A stretch of DNA of 64,000 bases from CAXMMR01 sp965198995 (GTDB lineage Bacteria > Pseudomonadota > Alphaproteobacteria > Acetobacterales > Acetobacteraceae), in the NCBI GenBank assembly GCA_965198995.1, contig CBDAQG010000002.1, positions 1,550,001 through 1,614,000 on the forward strand. Direction: 5' to 3'. The notes beneath the pieces are model-generated. The model was given only the letters and a program-made list of their open reading frames with translations. It was not told the DNA's origin and made no database searches. A program made the position numbers and the translations under genes. Numbering within the stretch: position 1 is the first letter of the stretch; every line of letters starts with the position of its first letter. Below are positions 28,154 through 37,100 of this stretch, one piece after another.

Positions 28154-30787
28154 TTAAGCGCTGGCGACCGCGCGCACGGGCTTCTTCGCCGGCGCTTTCT
28201 TTTTGGCCGGCGGGCCGACTTTCGGCTTCGCGCGTGCGACCGGCTTGGCCTCCGCCACTAGCGCCTTCCGCTTCGGCGCCGGCTTGCCCCCGCGCGGCTT
28301 GAGCGGCTTGCCGCGTTCGGCGAGCAGGGCGATAGCGGCGTCCAACGTCACGTCGTCCATCTCGGTGCCGCGGGGGACATTGGCGACGACGGTGCCATGC
28401 TGGATGTAGGGGCCGAAGCGGCCCTTCTTCACCATTACCTCGGCGCGGTCCTTCGGGTGCGGGCCGAGGGTGCGCACGCTATCCAGCTTCTTGGCGAGCA
28501 CGTCGACGGCGCGGTTGAGGCCGACGGCGAGCACGTCGTCGTCGCGGTCTAGCGAGCCGTAGATCGGGCCCATCTTCACGTAGGGGCCGAAGCGGCCGAG
28601 GCCGGCCTCGATCGGCTGGCGGGTTTCGGGGTGCAGGCCGACCAGGCGGGGCAGGCTGAGCAATCCGAGCGCCTGCTCGAGCGTCACCTGCTCGCCGTCC
28701 ATGCCCTTGGGCAGCGAGGTGCGGCGGGGCTTGGCCTTCTTGTCCGCCGGGTCGGGCTCGCCCTGCTGAACGTACAAGCCATACGGGCCGCGCTTGACGG
28801 TGATCGCCTCGCCGGTCGGGGTTTGGCCGAGCACGCGCATGCCCTCCTTGAGGGTCTCCGCCTCGCCGTCGCCGCCCTCGACGGCCAGGCGCCTGGTGTA
28901 CTGGCAGTTCGGATAGTTCGAGCAGCCGAGAAAGCTGCCGTGGCGGCCGAGCCGCAGGCCGAGGCGGCCGACGTGGCAGGAGGGGCAGAGGCGGGCATCG
29001 GTGCCGTCGGCGCGCGGCGGGAAGAAGTGCTCGCCGAGGTCGCGGTCCAGCGCGTCGATGACGTCGCTGATCTTGAGCTCGCGGGTCTGCTCGACGGCGC
29101 GGGAAAACTCCTCCCAGAAGGCGCGCATCAGGGCGCGCCAGTCGAGCCGGTCGTCGGAGACGTCGTCGAGCTGCGCCTCCAGCCCGGCGGTGAAGCCGCT
29201 GTCGACGTAGCGCTCGAAGAAGCTGGTTAGGAAGGCGGTGACCAGCCGGCCGCGGTCTTCGGGGACGAAGCGGCGGTTCTCGAGGCGGACGTAGTTGCGG
29301 TCGCGCAGCACGGTCAGGATGGAGGCGTAGGTGGAGGGGCGGCCGATGCCGAGCTCCTCCATCTTCTTGACCAGCGAGGCCTCCGAGTAGCGCGGCGGCG
29401 GCTGGGTGAAGTGCTGGTCGGCGGCGACGTCGCCGCGGGTGAGCGGGTCGCGCTCGGCCATCGGCGGCAGCATCCGGCTGTCGTCGTCCTCGCCCTCCTC
29501 GTCGGTGCCCTCGCGGTACAGCTTGAGGAAGCCGTCGAAGGCGATGATCGAGCCGGTGGCGCGCAGAACGGCATTGCCGGAGCGCACGTCGACGGCGACC
29601 TGGTCGAGCTCGGCGGACTGCATCTGGCTCGCCACCGCGCGCTTCCAGATCAGCTCGTAGAGCCGCGCCTGGTCGTGGCTGAGGAAGCGCGCGACGCTGG
29701 CCGGCGTGCGGTCGACGTCGGTGGGGCGGACCGCCTCGTGCGCCTCCTGGGCGTTCTTCGCCTTGCTGCTGTACTCGCGCGGCGCGCCCGGCACGTAGGC
29801 GGGGCCGAACGCAGCGCCGACATGGCTGCGGATGGCGTGGATCGCCTCGCGCGCCATCTGCACCCCGTCGGTGCGCATGTAGGTGATGAGGCCCACCGTC
29901 TCGCCGCCGAGATCCACGCCCTCGTAGAGGCCCTGGGCCGTGCGCATCGCCGCCTGCGCGCCCATGCCGAGTTTTCGCGAGGCCTCCTGCTGCAGGGTGG
30001 AGGTGGTGAAGGGCGGCGGCGGATTGCGCTTGACGCGCCTGCGCTCCACCGCGGCGACGCTGAACTCGCCCGCCTCGACGGCGGCCTTGGCAGCGGCGGC
30101 CTGCTCGGCATTGGCAAGGCTGAACTGGTCGAGCTTGCGGCCGTCGAGCTGGGTGAGCTTGGCGGTGAAGGGTGCGCCGGCCGGGGTGAGGAAGTGGGCC
30201 AGCACCGTCCAGTACTCGCGCGGCCGGAACGCCTCGATCTCGGCCTCGCGCTCGCAGACCATGCGCAGCGCCACGGACTGCACCCGGCCGGCCGAGCGGC
30301 TGCCGGGCAGCTTGCGCCACAGCACCGGCGAGAGGGTGAAGCCGACCAGGTAGTCGAGCGCCCGGCGGGCGAGATAGGCGTGGATCAGCGGCTGGTCGAG
30401 CTCGCGCGGGTGCTCGATGGCGTGGCGCACCGCCGACTTGGTCACCTCGTTGAAGGTGATGCGGTGCACCTCCTTGCCGCGAAGCAGGTGCTTCTCGTCG
30501 AGCATGGCGCGGACGTGCCAGGAGATCGCCTCGCCTTCGCGGTCCGGGTCGGTTGCCAGGTACAGGCGCTTGGCGCCCTTCAGCGCCTTGGCGATGGCGG
30601 CGACCTGGCGGGAGCCGCGCTCGTCGGCCTCCCAGTCCATCGCGAAGTCCTCGCCCGGGCGCACCGAGCCGTCCTTGGCCGGCAGGTCGCGCACGTGGCC
30701 GAAGCTGGCGAGCACGGTGTAGCCGTCGCCCAGATACTTGTTGATCGTCTTGGCCTTGGCCGGCGACTCGACGACGACGACGTCCAT
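28154..30787 (-). CDS. topA: DNA topoisomerase I
   Basis: An 877-residue type IA topoisomerase. It has a Toprim domain (MDVVVVESPAKAKTINKYLG, ATDPDREGEAISWH), the cleavage and strand-passage domain with the active Tyr in VGLITYMRTDG, a four-Cys zinc motif (CPSCHVGRLGLRLGRHGSFLGC then CQY), several C-terminal topo repeats (GRFGPYVKMGP, KRGPYGLYVQ, KGRFGPYIQHG) and a Lys/Ala-rich tail. It relaxes negative supercoils. It follows dprA by 9 nt, probably in one transcript. Confidence 0.97.
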   Translation of the reverse strand: MDVVVVESPAKAKTINKYLGDGYTVLASFGHVRDLPAKDGSVRPGEDFAMDWEADERGSRQVAAIAKALKGAKRLYLATDPDREGEAISWHVRAMLDEKHLLRGKEVHRITFNEVTKSAVRHAIEHPRELDQPLIHAYLARRALDYLVGFTLSPVLWRKLPGSRSAGRVQSVALRMVCEREAEIEAFRPREYWTVLAHFLTPAGAPFTAKLTQLDGRKLDQFSLANAEQAAAAKAAVEAGEFSVAAVERRRVKRNPPPPFTTSTLQQEASRKLGMGAQAAMRTAQGLYEGVDLGGETVGLITYMRTDGVQMAREAIHAIRSHVGAAFGPAYVPGAPREYSSKAKNAQEAHEAVRPTDVDRTPASVARFLSHDQARLYELIWKRAVASQMQSAELDQVAVDVRSGNAVLRATGSIIAFDGFLKLYREGTDEEGEDDDSRMLPPMAERDPLTRGDVAADQHFTQPPPRYSEASLVKKMEELGIGRPSTYASILTVLRDRNYVRLENRRFVPEDRGRLVTAFLTSFFERYVDSGFTAGLEAQLDDVSDDRLDWRALMRAFWEEFSRAVEQTRELKISDVIDALDRDLGEHFFPPRADGTDARLCPSCHVGRLGLRLGRHGSFLGCSNYPNCQYTRRLAVEGGDGEAETLKEGMRVLGQTPTGEAITVKRGPYGLYVQQGEPDPADKKAKPRRTSLPKGMDGEQVTLEQALGLLSLPRLVGLHPETRQPIEAGLGRFGPYVKMGPIYGSLDRDDDVLAVGLNRAVDVLAKKLDSVRTLGPHPKDRAEVMVKKGRFGPYIQHGTVVANVPRGTEMDDVTLDAAIALLAERGKPLKPRGGKPAPKRKALVAEAKPVARAKPKVGPPAKKKAPAKKPVRAVASA

Positions 30788-30796
30788 TTGTTGGCC

Positions 30797-31945
30797 TCAC
30801 ATGCCCGGCAGCAGGGACACCCGGTTGCCCGGCAGCGTCTCGACGCGGCCGGCGAGCTCCAGCTCGAGCAGCACCACGATCACGGCGGACGGCGACAGGT
30901 GGCATCGGCGCATCAGATCGTCAACGGGCGTGGGCGACGGGCCGAGCAGTTCGAGCACCGTGGCGCGCGCCGCGGCGAGCTCGGTCGCGCTCTCCGGCAC
31001 GGGCATGGTGAACATACGATGGTCTTCGGACAGGCCGCCCATGCAGGCGCTGCGCGGCCGCCGCTGGTGCATCGCCTCGGGCGAGACGTCGCGCGGCAGG
31101 TTGTCGAGCACGTCGTCCACCGACTCGGTCAGATGCGCGCCCTGCCGGATCAGGTCGTTGCTGCCGCGGCAGCGCGGGTCGAGCGGCGAGCCGGGCACGG
31201 CGAACAGCTCGCGGCCGTTCTCTGCCGCCAGGCGGGCGGTGATCAGGCTGCCCGAGCGCATCGCCGCCTCGATCACCACGGTCGCCAGCGACAGGCCGGC
31301 GATGATGCGGTTGCGGCGCGGGAAGTGCCTGGCCTGTGGCGCAGTGCCGAGCGGGGCTTCGGCGAGCACGGCGCCGGCCTCGGCGATCGTCGCCTGCAGA
31401 CGCGCGTTCTCGGCCGGGTATGGGCGATCCAGGCCGCCGGCGATCGCCGCCACCGTCCGCCCGGTGGTCAGCGCGCCGGCGTGGCAGGCGGCGTCGATGC
31501 CGCGCGCCAAACCCGACACCACGGTGTAGCCGCGGGCGGCGATGTCGGCCGCGAGGGCCTGAGCGAGCTGCCTGCCGTTCGAGGAGGCGTTGCGGGCGCC
31601 GACCATGCCGATCGCGCGGTGGGCGAGCAGCCCGACATCGCCCTGCACCGCGAGCACCGGCGGCGGGTCGGCGACCTGGCGCAGCAGCGGCGGGTAGTCC
31701 GCCTCGCCGAACACCAGCAGGATGGCGCCGAAGCGCTCGACCTGCTCGACCTCGCGCGCCGCGGCGGCGGCGCTCGGGACGCGCACCGGATCGGCGCGGC
31801 CGCCGGCGCGGGCGAGGGCGGGCAACGCCTCGATCGCCGGCGCGGCGGCGCCGAAGCGGTCGAGCAGGCGGGCGAAGGTGATCGGGCCGACGCCCTCGGT
31901 GCGGGCGAGGCGCAGCCGGTCGAGGCGTTCGGCCGCGGTGATCAA
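30797..31945 (-). CDS. dprA: DNA-processing protein DprA
   Basis: A 382-residue DprA from TTG 31945. It has an N-terminal helix-hairpin region (EGVGPITFARLLDRFG), a Rossmann core (GMVGARNASSNGRQLAQALAADIAARGYTVVSGLARGIDAACHAGAL, AIAGGLDRPYPAENARL, FPRRNRIIAGLS, EAAMRSGSLITARLAAENGRELFAVPGSPLDPRCRGSNDLIRQGA) and a C-terminal winged helix. It loads RecA on incoming single-stranded DNA in transformation. The frame continues upstream through a family 2 repeat (TTG 31978), which is probably not translated; neither start has a clear Shine-Dalgarno. Confidence 0.93.
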   Translation of the reverse strand: MITAAERLDRLRLARTEGVGPITFARLLDRFGAAAPAIEALPALARAGGRADPVRVPSAAAAAREVEQVERFGAILLVFGEADYPPLLRQVADPPPVLAVQGDVGLLAHRAIGMVGARNASSNGRQLAQALAADIAARGYTVVSGLARGIDAACHAGALTTGRTVAAIAGGLDRPYPAENARLQATIAEAGAVLAEAPLGTAPQARHFPRRNRIIAGLSLATVVIEAAMRSGSLITARLAAENGRELFAVPGSPLDPRCRGSNDLIRQGAHLTESVDDVLDNLPRDVSPEAMHQRRPRSACMGGLSEDHRMFTMPVPESATELAAARATVLELLGPSPTPVDDLMRRCHLSPSAVIVVLLELELAGRVETLPGNRVSLLPGM

Positions 31946-32066
31946 GGAAGGGCTTCTTTTTTGAAAAAAAAGAAGCAAAAAACTTTGCTGGCGCTGTCGC
32001 GTGCCAAGTTGGCGAGCCTTCTTGCAGATGAAAGTTTTTTGGTTCTTTTTTCAAAAAAGAACCGCC
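31943..32066. repeat. Family 2 AT-rich paired-hairpin repeat, full copy
   Basis: Hairpin 1 at 31951-31976 (stem GGCTTC/GAAGC), AAAAAACTTTGC, a spacer, ATGAAAGTTTTTTG, hairpin 2 at 32041-32063 (stem GGTTC/GAACC). It fills the gap between the plsY stop and the dprA start on the minus strand, so it is likely a terminator or attenuator after plsY. It may also overlap the dprA start region. Confidence 0.85.
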
Positions 32067-32653
32067 TACTTGCCTTGGCCGATCCGCGGCTCGCTGCCGG
32101 CCAACAATCGGGCGATGTTGGCGCGGTGGCGCAGCACGACGATGACCGCGATGACCGCAAGGCCGGTCGGGACCGGCCAGGGGCGCAGCGCCGCCGCGAG
32201 CATCGGCGCCAGCACGATGGCCGCCAGGGCGCCGGCCGAGGAGATCCGGCTCACACCGGCGACCAGCAGCCAGGCGAGGCAGCAGGTAAGCCCTATCCGC
32301 CAGTCGAGCGCGAGGGTGACGCCAAGCGCGGTGGCGACCCCTTTGCCGCCGCGAAAGCCGAGCCAGACCGGCGCGCAGTGGCCGATCACCGCGGCGCAGG
32401 CGGCGAGCGGCGCCGTGGCAGCGCCGAACAGGAGCGCGGCGAGCAGCACCGCGGCGACGCCTTTCAGCGCATCCAGCAGCAGGGTCGCGGCGGCCAGCGC
32501 GCGATGGCCGGTTCGCAGCACGTTGGTGGCGCCGATATTGCCCGAGCCGACGCGCCGAATGTCGCCCAGCCCGGCGGCCCGGGTCAGCAGCAACCCGAAC
32601 GGCACGGAGCCAAACACGTAAGCCAGCAGAGCAGCCGCTGAAAATGCAATCAT
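32066..32653 (-). CDS. plsY: Acyl-phosphate glycerol-3-phosphate acyltransferase PlsY
   Basis: A 195-residue membrane protein with several hydrophobic helices and the PlsY motifs GSVPFGLLLTRAAGLGDIRRVGSGNIGATNVLRT, APVWLGFRGGKGVATALG and LRHRANIARLLAGSEPRIG. It makes lysophosphatidic acid from acyl-phosphate and glycerol-3-phosphate. In related genomes it usually follows pyrC; here a HAD gene and a half repeat stand upstream instead. Confidence 0.95.
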   Translation of the reverse strand: MIAFSAAALLAYVFGSVPFGLLLTRAAGLGDIRRVGSGNIGATNVLRTGHRALAAATLLLDALKGVAAVLLAALLFGAATAPLAACAAVIGHCAPVWLGFRGGKGVATALGVTLALDWRIGLTCCLAWLLVAGVSRISSAGALAAIVLAPMLAAALRPWPVPTGLAVIAVIVVLRHRANIARLLAGSEPRIGQGK

Positions 32654-32658
32654 CGCTC

Positions 32659-32705
32659 AAGCAGCAAAAGTTTTTTGGTTCTTTTTTTCAAAAAAGAACC
32701 CCTTC
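32659..32705. repeat. Family 2 AT-rich repeat, half copy
   Basis: Only the right arm is present: GCAAAAGTTTTTTG followed by the hairpin GGTTCTTTTTTTCAAAAAAGAACC (32677-32700). It supplies the last codons and stop of the upstream HAD gene (...GVLF-stop) and ends just before plsY. It marks one side of a proposed inversion breakpoint. Confidence 0.8.
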
Positions 32706-33305
32706 CCGTCTCATCGTCAACCGCAACGCCTCCGGGCCGGTGAACAGCACCCCACGCATGCCGAGCCGTGTCGCCGTCGCAACATTGTCGGCGTTGTCGT
32801 CGATGAACAGGCAGCGCTCGGCGGCCAGCTGCTGGCGCTCGATCATCAGGGTAAAGATCGCCGGGTCGGGCTTGATCAGGCGTTCGTGGCCGGAGACGGT
32901 GATGCTGCGGAACAGGGCGAGCCACTCGAAGCGGGCGACGGCGTAGGGGTAGGTTTCGGCCGACCAGTTGGTGATCGCGTGCAGCGGCACCCCCGCCGCA
33001 TGCAGCTCGCGCAGGATGGCGACGGTGCCGGGGATCTCGCCCGGCATCATCTCCGGCCAGCGCAGGAAATAGGCGTCGATCAGCGCCGCCTGGTCGGGGT
33101 GCCGGGCACGCAGCAGGGCGGTCGCCGCTGCGAACGGCCGGCCGCGGTCCTGCTCGAGGTTCCAGTCGGCCGTGGTCACGGTGGCGAGGAAGTGCTCCAT
33201 CGCCGGCTCGTCGCCGGCGAACAGCTGGCGGTAGAGGTGGCGCGGGTCCCACTCGATCAACACCTTGCCGAGGTCGAAGATCACCGTGTCTGGCGTTACG
33301 GTCAC
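32688..33305 (-). CDS. HAD-superfamily hydrolase (subfamily IA, YihX-like)
   Basis: A 205-residue HAD phosphatase. Motif I is IFDLGKVLIEWD, as in YihX (FDLGNV), motif II is AITNWS, the motif III Lys is in GHERLIKPDPAIF, and motif IV is CLFIDDNADNV. YihX dephosphorylates glucose-1-phosphate; the substrate here is not certain. The GTG start at 33305 shares one base with the comEC stop. The last codons and stop (GVLF-TGA) are drawn from the family 2 half repeat. Confidence 0.87.
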   Translation of the reverse strand: MTVTPDTVIFDLGKVLIEWDPRHLYRQLFAGDEPAMEHFLATVTTADWNLEQDRGRPFAAATALLRARHPDQAALIDAYFLRWPEMMPGEIPGTVAILRELHAAGVPLHAITNWSAETYPYAVARFEWLALFRSITVSGHERLIKPDPAIFTLMIERQQLAAERCLFIDDNADNVATATRLGMRGVLFTGPEALRLTMRREGVLF

Positions 33306-35395
33306 TATTCGGCCGAGGCGCGCGGCAAGGTCGACACGGCGCGCGGGGCGGCGATGGGTGGCGGCGGCACCCAGGGCCGGTCGCCGCGCTCGGTGCGGTC
33401 GCTGAGCGTCAGCACCCGGTCGCCGTGCAGCCAGACCGCCGTCGCGCCGTCGCGCCACACCGAGAAGCGGTCGACCACGGCGGCGTCCGGGCAGAGGTCG
33501 CGCGCCGGCTCGGCGGCGATGACCAGGCGGACGCCGGCGCAGTCGGGCGAGGTCACGGTGACGTCGCGCGCCAGCAGCAGCGGGCCGATCCGGCAGCCGG
33601 TCGGCGAGCAGGCGAGGCCGGGCACGCCGCCGTCGCCGACGTCCGGAAACGGGCGGATGGCGTTAACCGCCCAGAGCTGGCGCCAGGCATCCAGCGTGAA
33701 GGCATCGGTGCCGGATCCACGCTGCACCAGCAGGCCGGCCGGGCGCCGCAGCGCGATCAGGCGGGCGTCGCTCGAGACCAGCAGGTCGGGCGGCTGGGCC
33801 AGCATCGGCGACAGCGTGCCGGCGAGCAGCAGCGCCAGGCCGCCGAGTCGTGGCCGGCCGTGCCCGAGGCAGAGCCAGAGCAGGCCGAGCGCGATCAAGG
33901 CCAGGCCCCAGCCGGGCGGAGGCGGCACCGCCAGGCTGGCCGCTGGCCAGGCGGCGACGCGACCCGCGATCATCGTCAGCAGCGCGATGCCCCAGCCCAT
34001 CGGCACCAGAGCGAAACTCGCCAGGTGCAGCGGCATCAGCAGCAAGGCGGCAAGGCCCAGCGGCATTACCCAGACGGCGGTGATCGGCACCGCGAGCAGG
34101 TTCGACACCACGAAGTAGAGCTGCACCCGGCCGAAATGATAGGCGCCGAACGGCGCCGAGGCGGCGCCGGCGAGCAGGCTGGTCAAGGCGAGCGCCGCCA
34201 GGTGGGATCGCGCCCGGTGCCACAGCCGGCCGTCGCCGCGAAGCCTGGTCAGCCAGGGCCGCAGCGCCTCGTAGCCGGCGATCAGCGCGAGCACGGCGGC
34301 GAAGCTCATCTGGAAGGCGGCGCCGTTGAGCGCGTTCGGCCACAGCGCGAGCAGCGCCAGGGCGGCCAGCGCCCAGCCCTGCAGCGACACCGCCCGGCGG
34401 CCGGCGAGCAGGCCGGCGGTCACCAGACAGGCCATGGCGAAGCTGCGCAGGATCGGCAGGTGCGCCCCGGTCAGCGCCAGGTAGAGGCCGCCGGCCGAGA
34501 GCGCCGCCAGCGCCGCGATCTCGCGCACCGGCCAGTGCAGCGCCGCGTGCTCGAACCGCGCCAGCACCGAGCGGGTGAGCCCGAACACCAGGGCCATGAC
34601 GATGCCGATGTGCAGCCCGGCGATCGCCAGCAGATGGGCGAGCCCGGCATCGCGAAAGGCGGCGCGCTGCTCGGCGGGGATCGCTGCCGGCTCGCCCGCC
34701 AGCAGCGTCGCCGCGATCCCGCCCTCGCGCGCCGGCAAGGCGGCCAGCGCCCGAGCCGCCACGCCGTCGCGCACACCCTGCCACCAGCCGCCGAGCCCAT
34801 CGCCGGCCGGCCCAGAGCCGGGCGACACCTTGCCCAGCGCGAAGCCGCCGCCGCCCAGGCCGGCGAAGAAGTCGTCGCGCTGCAGGTCCCATGCGCCCGG
34901 ATAGGCCGGCGGCGGCGGCGGCCGCAGCAGCGCGCGCAGGCTCACCGTCTGGCCGGTCGCGACCGGCGTCAGGTCGGTGGCGCGCAGCCGCACGTGCAGC
35001 GATCGCGGCAGCGCCGGGCCGCCGTCCAGCCTTGGAGCGACGATGGTGAGGCGGCGGCCGTTCTCCTGCGGCTCGACGCCGCGCACGACACCGCTGACGA
35101 TCGTCGCCTTTCTCGGCAACACCAGCGGTGGCGGCGCCCGCCAGGTGGCCAGAGAGCCGCAGGCAAAGCCCAGCCCGATCATCAGGATCGCCACCCCCGG
35201 CCAACGCAGCCGCCGCGACAGGGCGAGGCCAAACGCGATGACCAGCGGCCCGGACCAGAGCGGTGGCTCGTGGCGGAGCGCGAAGTAGGCCAGCACGCCG
35301 ATCCCCATCGGCACCGGCAGCCAGACGGCCAGCAGCCCTTGCCGCGGCGGAGCCACGACCGGCAGGGCGACCATGTTGGGCGCGAAGGAGTCCAC
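33305..35395 (-). CDS. comEC: ComEC/Rec2-family DNA uptake channel protein
   Basis: A 696-residue polytopic protein. An N-terminal DUF4131-like region is followed by the Competence domain with the characteristic LLAGEPAAIPAEQRAAFRDAGLAHLLAIAGLHIGIVMALVFG, and many helices. The C-terminus (LLVQRGSGTDAFTLDAWRQLW and WLHGDRVLTLSDR) has no metallo-beta-lactamase motif. ComEC moves single-stranded DNA across the inner membrane; with dprA nearby this hints at a transformation route, though many alphaproteobacteria keep comEC without known competence. In related genomes it usually follows lexA. Confidence 0.93.
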   Translation of the reverse strand: MDSFAPNMVALPVVAPPRQGLLAVWLPVPMGIGVLAYFALRHEPPLWSGPLVIAFGLALSRRLRWPGVAILMIGLGFACGSLATWRAPPPLVLPRKATIVSGVVRGVEPQENGRRLTIVAPRLDGGPALPRSLHVRLRATDLTPVATGQTVSLRALLRPPPPPAYPGAWDLQRDDFFAGLGGGGFALGKVSPGSGPAGDGLGGWWQGVRDGVAARALAALPAREGGIAATLLAGEPAAIPAEQRAAFRDAGLAHLLAIAGLHIGIVMALVFGLTRSVLARFEHAALHWPVREIAALAALSAGGLYLALTGAHLPILRSFAMACLVTAGLLAGRRAVSLQGWALAALALLALWPNALNGAAFQMSFAAVLALIAGYEALRPWLTRLRGDGRLWHRARSHLAALALTSLLAGAASAPFGAYHFGRVQLYFVVSNLLAVPITAVWVMPLGLAALLLMPLHLASFALVPMGWGIALLTMIAGRVAAWPAASLAVPPPPGWGLALIALGLLWLCLGHGRPRLGGLALLLAGTLSPMLAQPPDLLVSSDARLIALRRPAGLLVQRGSGTDAFTLDAWRQLWAVNAIRPFPDVGDGGVPGLACSPTGCRIGPLLLARDVTVTSPDCAGVRLVIAAEPARDLCPDAAVVDRFSVWRDGATAVWLHGDRVLTLSDRTERGDRPWVPPPPIAAPRAVSTLPRASAE

Positions 35396-35427
35396 AACCG
35401 TAGGTTAGTCGAAGGCTTGAGAAGAAA

Positions 35428-35630
35428 GAAAGGCAGGGCTTTGCCCTGGACCCGCTGGGGCCGTGCGGCCCCAGACCCCTTCCGTCGGCGTCTGATCGGC
35501 CCCGTCTTGCTGGGCGAAGCCGTTCGATCCTGCTTGCAACAGCACCGAGCTCACCGTGGGAACACGGATGAGAAATGGATTTTAAAGGCTGCGCCTTTGA
35601 TCGGGTCCAGGGCCGACGCCCCTGGCCTTT
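35428..35630 (-). repeat. Family 1 GC-rich repeat, full copy
   Basis: Read on the minus strand: left ends GGCCAGGGGC..GGCCCTGGACCC, the AAAGGC/GCCTTT hairpin and AAAATCCAT, variable DNA, the core GGCTTCGCCCAGCAAG, the stem GTCTGGGGCC/GGCCCCAGC and the inverted end GGGTCCAGGGC-AAA-GCCCTG. It lies between divergent comEC and gltX, 35 nt from the gltX start. Confidence 0.85.
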
Positions 35631-35664
35631 CGTCGCCGTTCCGCAACCTGCTAAGCCCGCGTGC

Positions 35665-37071
35665 ATGACTGTGCGCACGCGCTTTGCCCCGAGTCCGACC
35701 GGGTTGCTGCATGTCGGCGGCGCGCGGACGGCGCTGTTCAACTACCTGTTCGCTCGCCATCACCAGGGCGCGTTTTTGCTGCGCATCGAGGACACCGACC
35801 GCGAGCGCAGCACGCCGGCGGCGACCGGGGTCATCCTGGATGGGCTGGCCTGGCTTGGGTTGACGCCTGACGAGCCGCCGCTGTTTCAGTCGACGCGGGC
35901 GGACCGGCACCGCGAGGTCGCCGAGGCGTTGCTCGCCGCCGGGCGGGCGTATCGCTGCTACTGCTCGGCGGCTGAGTTGGCCGAGATGCGCGAGCGGGCG
36001 CGGGCGGAGGGGCGGGCGCCGCGCTATGACGGGCGCTGGCGCGACCGCGACCCGGCGGAGGCACCGGCGGGCGTCGCCCCAGTCATCCGGCTGCGGGCGC
36101 CGCGGGACGGTGAGACCGTCGTTGAGGACCTGGTGCAGGGCGACGTCCGGGTCGGCAACGCCGAGCTCGACGACATGATCATCCTGCGCAGCGACGGCAC
36201 GCCGACCTACCTGCACGCCGTCGTCGTCGACGACCACGACATGGCGATCAGCCACGTGATCCGCGGCGATGACCACCTGACCAACACCTTCCGCCAGGTG
36301 CAGGTCTACCAGGCGATGGGCTGGGAGCGGCCGGCGTTCGCGCATATCCCGCTGATCCATGGCGCGGACGGCGCCAAGCTCAGCAAGCGCCACGGCGCGG
36401 TCAGCGTGCTCGAGTTCCGTGACCAGGGCTTCCTGCCCGAGGCGCTGTGCAACTACCTGCTGCGGCTCGGCTGGGGGCACGGTGACGCGGAGGTGCTCGA
36501 CCGCGACGAGGCCGTGCGGCTGTTCGACTTGCCCGCCGTCGGGCGCGCGGCGAGCCGGATGGACTACGCCAAGCTCACCCATCTCAACGGCGTGTGGCTG
36601 CGCCAGGCCGACGACGCACGGCTGGCTGCCGACATCGTCGTCCGGCTGTCCGGGCGGCCCGGGCTGGCGCTGGACGCGGTCGCCGAGGCGCGCATCCGCC
36701 AGCTCATGCCCGGGCTGAAGGAGCGCGCCAAGACGCTGGTGGAGCTGGCCGACAGCGCCGCCTTTCTCGCCCGCCCGCTGCCGTTCGACTACGACCCTCG
36801 CGCCAGCGCGCTGCTTGCCGGGGCTGGCGCCGTGCTGGCCGCAGTCGCCGAGGCCCTCTCGGCCACCGACTTCACGGCGACGGCGGCCGACATGGCGCTG
36901 CGCCAGGTCGCCGAGGCGACGGGCAGGAAGCTCGGGCAGGTCGCCCAGCCGGTGCGGGCCGCGCTCACCGGCGCCACCACCAGCCCCGGCATCGACGTGA
37001 CCATCGCCGCGCTCGGGCGCGACGAGACGTTGGCCCGGCTGGAGTGGGCACGCCAGGCCGCGGCCGCGTGA
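35665..37071 (+). CDS. gltX: Glutamyl-tRNA synthetase
   Basis: A 468-residue class I synthetase. HIGH-type motif in MTVRTRFAPSPTGLLHVGGARTAL, IEDTDRERS, the CYCSAAE zinc-region segment, and KMSKS-type KLSKRHG, followed by the anticodon-binding helical domain. ATG 35665 is right at the family N-terminus; the frame upstream is a family 1 repeat reading MDFKGCAFDRVQGRRPWPF and is not expected to be coding. The stop overlaps a possible GTG start of pyrB. Confidence 0.97.
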   Translation: MTVRTRFAPSPTGLLHVGGARTALFNYLFARHHQGAFLLRIEDTDRERSTPAATGVILDGLAWLGLTPDEPPLFQSTRADRHREVAEALLAAGRAYRCYCSAAELAEMRERARAEGRAPRYDGRWRDRDPAEAPAGVAPVIRLRAPRDGETVVEDLVQGDVRVGNAELDDMIILRSDGTPTYLHAVVVDDHDMAISHVIRGDDHLTNTFRQVQVYQAMGWERPAFAHIPLIHGADGAKLSKRHGAVSVLEFRDQGFLPEALCNYLLRLGWGHGDAEVLDRDEAVRLFDLPAVGRAASRMDYAKLTHLNGVWLRQADDARLAADIVVRLSGRPGLALDAVAEARIRQLMPGLKERAKTLVELADSAAFLARPLPFDYDPRASALLAGAGAVLAAVAEALSATDFTATAADMALRQVAEATGRKLGQVAQPVRAALTGATTSPGIDVTIAALGRDETLARLEWARQAAAA

Positions 37072-37100
37072 CGCTGCCGGTCGGCGTCGAGCGCCGGGCC

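Noticed and set aside
31946..31978. N-terminal extension of DprA (MLLFFQKRSPS)
   Set aside because: It is read from the family 2 hairpin; the DprA-like sequence starts at TTG 31945.
33305..35395. Metallo-beta-lactamase domain in ComEC
   Set aside because: The C-terminal part has no HxHxDH motif; only the Competence domain and a short C-terminal beta region are present.
35575..35664. Repeat-encoded peptide MDFKGSAFNGVQGQSPWPF as a small gene or leader
   Set aside because: Family 1 copies carry an ATG and an open frame reading this peptide on one strand (for example at 35575, 47995, 56975, and on the minus strand at 58222 and 60140). No Shine-Dalgarno precedes it and the following sequence differs at each site. 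It is better explained by the AAAATCCAT and AAAGGC hairpin sequence itself, and it is a trap that falsely lengthens gltX and other genes.
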